Origin: Gammaproteobacteria bacterium
Lineage (GTDB): Bacteria; Pseudomonadota; Gammaproteobacteria; Pseudomonadales; Azotimanducaceae
Length of the DNA: 38,491 bases
Direction: 5' to 3'
Assembly (NCBI GenBank): GCA_026706665.1
Contig: JAPOYI010000062.1
Coordinates: 1-38,491, forward strand
Below, piece after piece: positions 31,142 to 38,491 of this stretch. The stretch's first letter is position 1, and every line of letters starts with the position of its first letter. Below the pieces are notes generated by a model, which had not been told where the DNA came from, did not search any database, and worked only from the letters and a program-made list of their open reading frames with translations. A program made the position numbers and the translations under genes.

Positions 31142-34100
31142 CTACCCGCTCCCCTCGTGCGCCGGCGCCGTCAGTGCCAGATCCAGAGCCTCGTCGATCG
31201 TCGAAACGTAGTGCACTTCGATCTCGCGTCGGAGGTCGGCGTCGAGGTCCTCGTTGATCCGGCTCTCGTTCTGCTTCGGAAGGATCACCTCCGCCACCCC
31301 GACCCGGCGGGCGGCCAGCACCTTCTCCCTGATGCCGCCGACGCCAAGCACGTTCCCGGAGAGCGTGATCTCCCCGCTCATGGCGAGGTCGCCGCGTACA
31401 GGGCGGCCGGCCAGCTCGGAGACCAGCGCGGCAGCCATGGTCACGCCCGCCGACGGCCCGTCCTTCGGAACCGCGCCCTCGGGCACGTGCACGTGCACGT
31501 CGGTCTTCTTGTGGAACTCCGGGTCGATGCCGTAGCGGGCGGCGTTGGCGCGCACCCACGAGAGCGCCGCGCGTGCCGACTCCTTCATCACGTCTCCGAG
31601 GTGTCCGGTCAGGGTCAACGCACCGTCGCCAGGCATCCGGCGCGCTTCCACGAAGAGCACGTCGCCGCCCGCCTGCGTCCGCGACAACCCCATCGCCACG
31701 CCGGGGCGTCCCATGCGCTCGGACACGACCGCGTCGACGCGCCGCGGCGCGCCCAGCAGGTCGGCGACGGCCTGCTCCGTGATCTCGGCCGGCGACTTGT
31801 CCCCCTCGGCACGCCGGAGCGCCACCTTGCGACACACGCCGCCGATCTGCCGTTCGAGCTCGCGCACCCCCGCCTCGCGCGTGTAGCCGTGAACCAGCGC
31901 CTGAAGCGCCTCGTCTGTGAAACGGACCTGCGCTGCCGTCAACCCGTTCTCGGCAAGCTGTCGCCCGACCAGGTACGACCTGGCAATCCGGACCTTCTCC
32001 TTCGCGGAGTAACCCGGCAGCTCGATCACCTCGAGGCGATCTCGCAGCGGGGCCGCGATCATGTCCAGCACATTCGCGGTGGCGACGAAGAAGACTTCCG
32101 ACAGGTCCAATGGCACCTCGACGTAGTGATCGGCAAAGCTGTCGTTCTGCGTCGGGTCGAGAATCTCGAGCAACGCCGACTCCGGGTCGCCGGCGCTGCG
32201 CCCGGTCCCATCCACCTTGTCGATCTCATCCAGTACCAGCACGGGGTTCTTCACACCGATGCGGACGAGCTCGCGCACGATCCGGCCCGGCTGTGCTCCC
32301 CTCCACGAGCGGTGGAACCCGCGCAACTCCGTCTCGTCGCTCAGGCCGCCGCACGAGATCGAGGCGAGCCTTCGGCCCATCGCGTCGGCGATGCTCCGGG
32401 CGAGCGACGTCTTGCCGGTGCCCGGCGGCCCGATGAAGCACAGAATCGATCCCCTGGCGCCACCGCCGAGCCTTCGCGCGGCCAGGTACTCCAGAATGCG
32501 ACTCTTCGCCGTCGCGAGCCCGCTGTGCCGCTTGTCGAGCAGCTTCCGGGTGCGCCGCAGGTTGATCCGCGTCTCGTCGCGCGCGTTCCACGGCACGCCG
32601 GTCAGCCACCGGAGAACATCGAGGTGGTCGCTGTAGTCCGAACCACCGGGAGAACTCGTCAGCAGCAGCTCCAGCTCGCGTTTCCCCTGGCGCCGCGCTT
32701 CCGGCGGCAGGTCCCCGAGCTCGACCACCGCCCGGAGCCGCTCGACGTCGGTCAGGCTTTCGCCGTGGTCGGTCGGCGCGCCGAGCAACTCACCAACCAT
32801 GCTCTCGGTCACCGTGACCTTCGCGGGGGTACGATCGGACGCCGTCTCCAACTGGAGGGTCACCTTCCCGCAGAACGCCGAGACCGCACGGTCGAGGGCG
32901 CGCAGGCCCACCTCGTGGGCGTGGTCGCGGACCATCCTCCGCAGCGCCCCGTCTTCGAACTCGATCAGGTCGCTGGTCAGCTCGTGGTCCAGGATTCGTG
33001 CCGGTACGAGGATCCGCCGGGCGATCTCCAGCTTGTCGGTCTCCGGGTAGCCGGCGATCTCGATCACCTCCAGCCGGTTGCGTAGCGCCGTCGGGATCCG
33101 GCCGAGCACGTTCGCCGTGGCGATGAAGAACACCTCCGACAGATCGAACGGCACGGCCAGGTAGTGGTCGTGAAATGTGGCGTTGCGCGTCGGATCGAGC
33201 GCGTCGAGCAACGCCACGCCTGCACCCTCGCCTATCTTGTCGATCTCGTCGAGCACGAACACGGGATTCCTCGCCCCGACGATCTGCAACTGTCGGATGA
33301 TCCTCCCCGGCTGCGCCCCCGCGAACAGGCTCTGATCGCCGCGCACGTCGGAGGCCTGCTGCATGCCGTTGCACGACGCGTCCGCGAACCGGCGGCCGAG
33401 CGCCTTGGCGATGCTCGCCGCCAGCGACGACTTGCCCACGCCGGGCGGCCCGGCGAAGCAGAGGACCGTGCCCTGCGCGTCGCGCTTCCGGCGGCGCACG
33501 GCAAGGTACTCGAGGATGCGTTCCTTGGCTTCCCGGAGGCCGAAGTGCCGTGCGTCGAGGACCTTCTGGGCGCGCTTGAGATCGACCGTGTCGGCCTCGC
33601 CGCCACGCCATGGCAGGTCGGCCAGACACCGCAGGCGCTCTGTCGTCTTCGCGTCGGGGTTGTCCGCGAGGCGGTCGATCTCGGGCTGCAGCTGCGCCCG
33701 CACCTCCCTGGGCATCCCGCACGTGTCGAGCTTGCCGCGGAGTCGGGCAACCGGGTTCTTCAACTGCGCCCGGGCGTCCTCGAGCCTCTGCTGCAGGAAC
33801 TGGTCGCCTTCCGATCTCAACTCTTCCTTCCGGGCGTCGTCCCCGCGGCTCACCAGCACGCGCTCGTAGCGCTTGATCGTGGCCTGGACGATGCGGGTGT
33901 AGATCTTGTCCGGCGTCGTCATGTCGTCCAGTGTCTCGACCACGAACGCGTTCAGCGCGCGGACGCGTGCGCACGGATCGAGCATGTCGAGCCACTCCTG
34001 CTGGAGGCGGACCGGCACCTCCACCTCCGGAATCCCCCGAATCAGACTGACCGCGATGAAGTCGGCGGCCACGTCAAGGAATCGCGCAGGCCGCTCCGGC

Positions 34101-34813
34101 GCTTCGTTCCCGCCGTCCTCCTGGTCTTCCGGTTCGTCCCGGAAGAGGTCGTCGTACCGGACCTGGTCGTATACGTGCCCGACCTGGTCGATCGCTTCCA
34201 GCTCGTCCAACAGGTTGCTTCCGGGCACGGCATCGAGCCCCGGAGACTCGTGGACCAGCTTGACGAAGTTCTCCCGGAGCTCCGGGAAGTCGGCGCAGGG
34301 GCCGAAGACACTGTACGCGGGATTGCGCCCGGGCCGTTCGCGGACACCCGGTTCGCTGACCCGGGCATACGCCAGCACGGCCAGGTTCGCTTCTCCGAAC
34401 TCGTACCGCGGGTACACGCGGACCGTGCCCAGCGTGCTGACGCCGGGGGCACCACCGTCCTCGCGCGGCTGGCTGAGCCGGAGACGGAACTTGACGAAGG
34501 TCGCGGGCGGCCCGTCTCCCAGCTGCACCGTGGCGCCGCCCTGCTCGACAAGCCCGAGCAGCGGGTCCGTCCGGCTCACCGTCACCGTCATCGCCTGGTC
34601 GGGAAACAGCACCGCATCCGGGAGCTCGAGCGTCGGCAGCGTCGACAGGTCCATCGGCTCGTGGCGGAAGTCGCCGAGCGGGTGCATGACGTCGAGTTCG
34701 TCGAACTCCAGGTCGGCGAACATCTCGCCGAGCTCTTCGAGCCTCGGCGATGCGGTCCCGGATCCCGCCCAGTGCGCGAGTTGGGTGAAGAAATGCGAAT
34801 CCCTGATTTCCAT
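31142..34813 (-). CDS. lon: Lon-type protease with two tandem AAA+ modules
   Basis: A 1223-aa protein, against roughly 780-820 for ordinary Lon. The N-terminal 400 residues are not the usual LonN beta domain; they contain acidic stretches and a helical region before the first AAA+. AAA+ 1: Walker A GPPGVGKS (455-462), Walker B LDEID (D522/E523), FIATANVLGRIPTALRNRLE. AAA+ 2: GPPGTGKT (795-802), LDEID (D862/E863), FVATANVLDMIAAPLRDRLE. The Lon protease domain follows: KDGPSAGVTM with catalytic Ser1121 and GGIREKVLAA with Lys1164, 43 residues apart as in E. coli Lon (679/722). The module PWxxR-x-D-x-x-x-x-L-x-x-A/T-x-x-x-L-D precedes each AAA+, so the whole module looks duplicated. The start has AGGAG upstream. 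All active-site residues appear intact. Confidence 0.95.
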   Translation of the reverse strand: MEIRDSHFFTQLAHWAGSGTASPRLEELGEMFADLEFDELDVMHPLGDFRHEPMDLSTLPTLELPDAVLFPDQAMTVTVSRTDPLLGLVEQGGATVQLGDGPPATFVKFRLRLSQPREDGGAPGVSTLGTVRVYPRYEFGEANLAVLAYARVSEPGVRERPGRNPAYSVFGPCADFPELRENFVKLVHESPGLDAVPGSNLLDELEAIDQVGHVYDQVRYDDLFRDEPEDQEDGGNEAPERPARFLDVAADFIAVSLIRGIPEVEVPVRLQQEWLDMLDPCARVRALNAFVVETLDDMTTPDKIYTRIVQATIKRYERVLVSRGDDARKEELRSEGDQFLQQRLEDARAQLKNPVARLRGKLDTCGMPREVRAQLQPEIDRLADNPDAKTTERLRCLADLPWRGGEADTVDLKRAQKVLDARHFGLREAKERILEYLAVRRRKRDAQGTVLCFAGPPGVGKSSLAASIAKALGRRFADASCNGMQQASDVRGDQSLFAGAQPGRIIRQLQIVGARNPVFVLDEIDKIGEGAGVALLDALDPTRNATFHDHYLAVPFDLSEVFFIATANVLGRIPTALRNRLEVIEIAGYPETDKLEIARRILVPARILDHELTSDLIEFEDGALRRMVRDHAHEVGLRALDRAVSAFCGKVTLQLETASDRTPAKVTVTESMVGELLGAPTDHGESLTDVERLRAVVELGDLPPEARRQGKRELELLLTSSPGGSDYSDHLDVLRWLTGVPWNARDETRINLRRTRKLLDKRHSGLATAKSRILEYLAARRLGGGARGSILCFIGPPGTGKTSLARSIADAMGRRLASISCGGLSDETELRGFHRSWRGAQPGRIVRELVRIGVKNPVLVLDEIDKVDGTGRSAGDPESALLEILDPTQNDSFADHYVEVPLDLSEVFFVATANVLDMIAAPLRDRLEVIELPGYSAKEKVRIARSYLVGRQLAENGLTAAQVRFTDEALQALVHGYTREAGVRELERQIGGVCRKVALRRAEGDKSPAEITEQAVADLLGAPRRVDAVVSERMGRPGVAMGLSRTQAGGDVLFVEARRMPGDGALTLTGHLGDVMKESARAALSWVRANAARYGIDPEFHKKTDVHVHVPEGAVPKDGPSAGVTMAAALVSELAGRPVRGDLAMSGEITLSGNVLGVGGIREKVLAARRVGVAEVILPKQNESRINEDLDADLRREIEVHYVSTIDEALDLALTAPAHEGSG

Positions 34814-35162
34814 TCACTCCTCCGTCCGGTTGAACGGCGGACCGGTCGCGGTCGTACACGCCGCGTCGAACGCGTAAGACCCATGTCGGTCTCACCTCGG
34901 CACTCGCGCCGTCTGGCACCGGCTGCCGGCTTGGCGGCGCCGAGACGCAGAACGACCGTGGAGCCGCACGCAACACGAGTTCCAGACGCCTGCGGGCGGC
35001 TTTGGTGTACCTTGCACGTCGAGTTGCTTTGTACCATTCATCTGGACCCCGGTACCGGCTGATGCGTCCAGACGGCCGGCGACAGTCATCCCGGCCGGCA
35101 TCGCGCGCCAGGCCCGACGGCCGACCAGGGCGGTCGGGGCGGCCATCCGAGGGGCGCCGCCG
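34814..35162. other. Upstream region of the lon-like gene
   Basis: Contains the lon ribosome-binding site (CGGAGGAGTG on the minus strand just before ATG 34813) and presumably its promoter. A pair of imperfect inverted GGTGTACC / TGTACC elements lies around 35004-35033 and could be an operator. No sigma-32-like or CIRCE element found. No gene recognised. Confidence 0.4.
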
Positions 35163-35405
35163 TCAGGCCGAGTTGTCTGTCGCAGGAGCGTTCCCCGCTG
35201 CCGCCCGCGCGCCGCGCAGACACGCGGCCGCCGCGTAGGCATCCAGGCACACGGCGACGTGGTGCTCGCCGGGCGCCTCGCCCGCCACCACCACGAAGTA
35301 GGGATGGATGCCGGCAGCGCGCAACTCCCGCCCGACCCGCTCGACGACCTTCGCCAGGGGCAGGGCCCTCTCACCGGGGGTGCGTTGCTTATGCTCGTTG
35401 TTCAT
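35163..35405 (-). CDS. 80-aa hypothetical protein
   Basis: ATG 35405 with AGAGGT upstream. Polar N-terminus, then an amphipathic helix (LPLAKVVERVGRELRAAGI), a strand (HPYFVVVAGEAPGEHHVAVC) and an alanine-rich helix (LDAYAAAACLRGARAAA). This looks like a small soluble alpha/beta domain. Its start overlaps the stop of the frame upstream (ATGA). Family not recognised. Confidence 0.55.
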   Translation of the reverse strand: MNNEHKQRTPGERALPLAKVVERVGRELRAAGIHPYFVVVAGEAPGEHHVAVCLDAYAAAACLRGARAAAGNAPATDNSA

Positions 35406-35653
35406 GCTGGTACCTCTTTCTGCTTCCGTGGGTCTGTGACGTGTCCGGTCCCCGCGTGCCCCGGTGAACGGGCCCGCGCGGGCACCGCCGGGGCGACTCG
35501 CATGGTTATCACCACGCCGCGCCAGTCGCCGTGCCTCACTTCTGCGTTGGCCCCAACCGGGTCGACGTCGTCGATGCCGACCACCGACGCGGAACCGTTG
35601 CGTGTCGCGCGTGCCGGCAGGACGCGCGTGCCTTCGACGACGACCGGTGCCAC
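35402..35653 (-). CDS. Possible gene or fragment coupled to the 80-aa gene
   Basis: From GTG 35653: APVVVEGTRVLPARATRNGS, ASVVGIDDVDPVGANAEVRH, GDWRGVVITMRVAPAV, ending PRKQKEVPA. Codon composition looks coding, and the open frame extends upstream past 35800 (LRITGYAGKDAPPPGNGVNP) without a start codon, so it may be the 3' end of a longer broken gene. The ATGA overlap with the 80-aa gene supports translation. Family unknown. Confidence 0.35.
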   Translation of the reverse strand: MAPVVVEGTRVLPARATRNGSASVVGIDDVDPVGANAEVRHGDWRGVVITMRVAPAVPARARSPGHAGTGHVTDPRKQKEVPA

Positions 35654-36498
35654 GACCTGGCGCGTCGGCCCGTCCGGGTTGACTCCGTTCCCTGGCGGCG
35701 GAGCGTCCTTCCCGGCGTAGCCGGTGATCCGTAGACCGGGCGAGCAGCCGGACCCGGCTGACTTTGTCGTCGGGAACCGGCCCTGGCCGCGCGCGTTGGC
35801 GGGACCGGCGCCCTGCGCCGCAACGGGGACTTGTTCGCCAGAGCGTACGAAATGTGGCCGCGGGGTGTGCCGGGGCTCTTCGTTCGGGCGTCTCTGCTAT
35901 TCTCTCGTCAGCCGCTCCCCCTCCCGTGGTCCGCGCTCTTCCCGCGCCGATTCCGGAGGCGCGCTGAGACCGAAGGCCACGGGCGGTCGGTTCGCCTCTG
36001 CCGACCGGCACCGCGGCAAAGGGAGGCGACTCAGGGTTTGCGTCTCCTGGCAGCCTCCAGCGGCGCGGGCTGCCGACGGATCCAAGCTGTCATTCACCAT
36101 CGACACTTCGACGGGACGTTGTCACATGGATCTGCCGCTGGTGCGAGTAGTCGGCCCATGGGCACGGCGGGAAGCGGCGCCTTCGCCAGCCTGATTCGCG
36201 ACAGTGGCGCCGCGCGTGTCGAGCATGTTCATTTTCGGGATCCTCAAGGTCGCTGACTCGAACGCCGGCGCCGACGACATCCTGCCGCGAGAACAGCACT
36301 GGCAGGCACCGCTGCATACCCGGAACACCGCTACAATGACCATTGATCACGGCGACCAGTACGGGACTGCCTCGTTCTCGATCCCCTGGTCGCGGGCAAC
36401 TGCATCCTTTCGGCGTTCCGCTCTCCGTCCGGGCATCCGGCCGGCGCTCCTGCCGACGCACCAACAGCCGTGTTCGCTGCGGGGCCCGCAGATCCGCC
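35654..36498. other. Gap with little recognisable content
   Basis: Apart from the open upstream extension of the preceding frame (to about 35830) I see no gene. A -10-like TACAAT lies at 36332-36337 on the plus strand and could drive the genes at 36499 and 36812 with a leader of about 155 bases. Confidence 0.35.
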
Positions 36499-36774
36499 AT
36501 GCGCGAGGAGACGTTCCAAGCCGTCATGAACGAAGAGAAGCACTGGTCGATGGTGCGGGGGCTCAGGAAGACCGGCGACCTGCTCGCACGGTCAGATCTG
36601 TGCCACCTGCACGAGGAGCGGGCGGAGGCGGAGGCCTGCGCGCTCGACGAGAGGCTGCAGGGTCAGGACCGGGACGTCGTGCTCGTAGCCCGGTCCGGAT
36701 CGAACGAGCACGTGTGGGTGGTCCGCCGGTCGCTGTCCGAGATCATCAACGGCCGTCTGCTGCCGAAGGTCTGA
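36499..36774 (+). CDS. 91-aa hypothetical protein
   Basis: From ATG 36499: EETFQAVMNEEKHWSMVRGL, RKTGDLLARSDLCHLHEERA, then a more beta-like end DRDVVLVARSGSNEHVWVVR, SLSEIINGRLLPKV. Charged, soluble, no membrane segment. The composition is protein-like and it is followed 37 bp later by another small plus-strand gene. Family unknown. Confidence 0.55.
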   Translation: MREETFQAVMNEEKHWSMVRGLRKTGDLLARSDLCHLHEERAEAEACALDERLQGQDRDVVLVARSGSNEHVWVVRRSLSEIINGRLLPKV

Positions 36775-36811
36775 CGCACGGCCGGTTGACGAACACCGGG
36801 GGAGCGTGTCG

Positions 36812-37186
36812 ATGACCAAGCCCTGGCCATCCGGGTCAGGGACGGCGGGTGGTCTCTCCCTGGAGCGGAGGGCGGCCGCCGCGGCCCGAACCCGGCTCGA
36901 GGTCGCCACGGTCGACCAGACCGTGGCGCTCGGCGTCATCGTGACCTCGGACGAGGCGGTTGCGCTGGGTCTTGAACTGCTGCGGCTGGCCGGCGGTCCG
37001 GGTAGTCCGAGCCGCGGTGCTCGCCCTGCGGGTTCCGGCGTGGGCAACGCCGAGGATCCCACCGGTCCTTCCAGTCGCCTGCGGGCTCCGGCGCGGAGCA
37101 TCGGCCCGCGCGGCCCCGCGCTCCTCCATGCCCATCGACAGACGGTGCCGGCGCCGAGCCGCCCGAGCGGCGCGGCCATCGCCTGA
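36812..37186 (+). CDS. 124-aa hypothetical protein, low-complexity tail
   Basis: ATG 36812 with GGGGGAG at proper spacing (GTG 36806 is also in phase). The first 60 residues look like a folded helical domain (LEVATVDQTVALGVIVTSDE, AVALGLELLRLAGG); the rest is Ser/Pro/Gly/Arg-rich and possibly disordered or out of frame. Probably cotranscribed with the gene at 36499. Confidence 0.4.
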   Translation: MTKPWPSGSGTAGGLSLERRAAAAARTRLEVATVDQTVALGVIVTSDEAVALGLELLRLAGGPGSPSRGARPAGSGVGNAEDPTGPSSRLRAPARSIGPRGPALLHAHRQTVPAPSRPSGAAIA

Positions 37187-37333
37187 TGCGAGACTCGACC
37201 CGGGCGCGAGCCACAGTCCCGCAGCCTCCTACGGGAACCCGCGCTGCGCCCTCGCAGGGGTCGCGAGGATCCTCCCCGCGCCTCGGCCGCGAGGTCTTCG
37301 AGGAGCCAATCGAGGCGCAGTGGCGCGAGCCCA

Positions 37334-37871
37334 TCACGTCCACGCCGACGTCCCGGCGCCGCGGCGCCCCGGTGCGCATCCCGTGGAGATGGCCAAGGCG
37401 TGCACGGGAGCGACATGCGTGAGCGCGATCGGCGGGTCCGTGGCGGTGACCGCCGAGGTCACCTGGTCCTCGAACCCCAGCGAACTGAGTTCGTCGCGCC
37501 ACTCCAGCATCGTCGTTTCGAAGAACGAGCAGGCGCCGCCCGGGGCGGGCTCTCACCCGCGCGACGAAGTCCTCGTCCTCGAACGCCTCCCCGGGCGCGA
37601 CGTCTCCGAGATAGATGATCAGGTCGGTGGGCGCCAGGCTGTCGGTCCACGCCCGCAGCATGCGGTCGGCGAGCACCCCGGGACGCAGGCGGAGACCCGA
37701 CCAGATCCACGTCTCGCTCGCCGGCGTCTCGACGGTGCGGACAGCGTTCCCCTGCATGAGCCGTGCGAGTTCGAACTCGGCGCCTGTGAAGCCGCCAACC
37801 CGCGGCGGGAGTGGGGATCGCGCCAGGAGGTCCTCCCAGAGGGTGGCGATGGCGTCGACTTGGACGGTCAT
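37334..37871 (-). pseudogene. Metallophosphoesterase remnant 3, active site lost
   Basis: From ATG 37871: TVQVDAIATLWEDLL, PASETWIWSGLRLRPGVLAD, PTDLIIYLGDVAPGEAFEDE, RRLLVLRNDDAG, then after a frameshift WRDELSSLGFEDQ and IALTHVAPVHALAISTG. It aligns in order with the gene at 22510-23444, but D-x-H has become G-L-R, GNH has become RND, and the GHxH block is unreadable. The loss of metal ligands came on top of the frameshift. A third family member in 16 kb. Confidence 0.65.
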
Positions 37872-38113
37872 GGTCCGGATCCCTTCTCCACGCGACGCTG
37901 GAGGACTGCGAACCGTCGTGCCGTCCACAGCTCCGCTGCGGCCGCCACGAACGCCCGCTTCGGCCGTCAACACTTCAATGGCTGGAGTCTGACCATCGCT
38001 GGCGGGTCGCGATTCCGGCCATCGTCGTCGCTTCCTGCGCGACGGCGATGGCCGCAGCCGCGCGCTCGCGGGCCTCGCCTGGATCAGCGATTCTTGCACG
38101 GACTGGGTTGAGC

Positions 38114-38166
38114 ATGGTGGAGGCGCCGGGTGCTGCACACGGGTCCATGCACGATATGGAGATGTC
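38114..38166. repeat. Short repeat, copy B (partner at 14515)
   Basis: Matches 14515-14568 over about 50 bases. The stem TGCA/TGCA around the loop is kept with one changed pair. Lies close to a short Lon-like scrap (VIEMAGYTEA on the minus strand near 38330). Confidence 0.5.
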
Positions 38167-38325
38167 GGCGCCTTGGCGACGCTGAACGACCGAGACGCCG
38201 TTCTCCGGATAGGCGGTCGGGGTGCGTCAGAGATCCCGCCGGGTTCCGTGCGCCCGACGCTTCCGGCGGCCGGCGCGCCAGCGCCTGCCGGCAGACCCAT
38301 GCCTCGGTGTAGCCCGCCATCTCGA

Positions 38326-38491
38326 TCACTTCCTGCTCACGCTCCCCCGCACGAAGCCGACGCGGCCCGACAGCTTGCCGTTCGTCGTCGATCCGAAGTC
38401 CTCGAAGTCCTCGAAGCGGGCCGCGGCGCCCACTGCCCACGCGCCGTCCGTCCCCGTCACCTCGACGTCCCCGTAGGCCGCGACGTTGTGG
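38326..38491 (-). pseudogene. TonB-dependent receptor fragment running off the window
   Basis: The minus strand from the window edge reads HNVAAYGDVEVTGTDGAWAV, GAAARFEDFEDFGSTTNGKL, SGRVGFVRGSVSRK and then TGA. The block ARFEDFEDFGSTTNGK is a typical beta-strand pair of TonB-dependent receptors, normally followed by SxGFRAP, which is missing because the frame stops. The rest of the gene, if any, lies beyond 38491. Confidence 0.6.

Noticed and set aside
31067-33085. A 672-codon plus-strand frame opposite lon
   Set aside because: Same reason: shadow of the protease and second AAA+ module.
33164-35062. A 632-codon plus-strand frame opposite lon
   Set aside because: Antisense shadow of the Lon AAA+ and N-terminal regions; Leu/Arg/Asp-rich pattern typical of such shadows.
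1-38491. CRISPR array, rRNA or tRNA genes
   Set aside because: No regularly spaced direct repeats and no tRNA or rRNA signature sequence seen on either strand.

Overview
The window is high-GC DNA from a Gram-negative-type bacterium. A TonB-domain protein, a signal-peptide beta-barrel candidate, a TonB-dependent-receptor scrap and Calx-beta repeat remnants all point to a cell with an outer membrane. The mix resembles uncultured, repeat-rich Acidobacteriota-like genomes, but I cannot fix the phylum from sequence alone. No rRNA, tRNA or CRISPR array was seen.

Layout. (1) 0.4-8.0 kb: a tightly packed five-gene minus-strand operon (C5-cytosine methyltransferase, PRTase-CE-like protein, ORC/CDC6-type ATPase, an unrecognised alpha/beta protein, ThyX) lies between remnants of an ISL3-type and an IS1182-type transposase. 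It looks like a horizontally acquired conflict/defence cassette. (2) 8.4-17.8 kb: mostly decaying DNA (a DUF350-like membrane protein, Calx-beta repeats, a Lon remnant without its nucleotide-binding core, a Tn3 transposase 3' half). It also holds a compact three-gene membrane/secreted operon (9.73-10.90 kb) and a HEPN-like gene (12.5 kb). (3) 17.8-20.2 kb: a zinc-ribbon gene divergent from a ParA-small protein-Uma2 chain joined by ATGA overlaps, a plasmid- or ICE-like module. (4) 20.5-24.5 kb: a second broken DUF350-like copy, a 74-aa gene, two metallophosphoesterase remnants, a Lon C-terminal scrap and a zeta-toxin-like ATPase remnant. (5) 24.5-30.4 kb: a chaperone cluster on the minus strand: GrpE, a short Hsp70, and two membrane proteins that share an N-terminal J-like module lacking HPD, one of them ending in a TonB C-terminal domain. 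A secreted two-repeat protein and an outer-membrane-barrel candidate lie just upstream in the same direction. (6) 30.7-34.8 kb: a small XRE regulator converging on a 1223-aa Lon protease with two complete, in-tandem AAA+ modules. (7) 35.2-38.5 kb: small hypothetical genes, a third, catalytically dead metallophosphoesterase copy, and the edge of a TonB-dependent receptor.

The best candidates for something undescribed are the Hsp70/GrpE plus HPD-less J-like membrane-protein operon with its J-like/TonB fusion, the double-AAA+ Lon beside it, and the five-gene island ending in thyX. In the chaperone cluster I infer that the two membrane proteins bring the dedicated Hsp70 to the inner membrane and that the TonB end reaches across the periplasm. 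In the island the methyltransferase, PRTase-like protein and thymidylate synthase suggest a nucleotide-centred defence mechanism, with the ORC-like ATPase as a possible sensor. These functional readings are inference.
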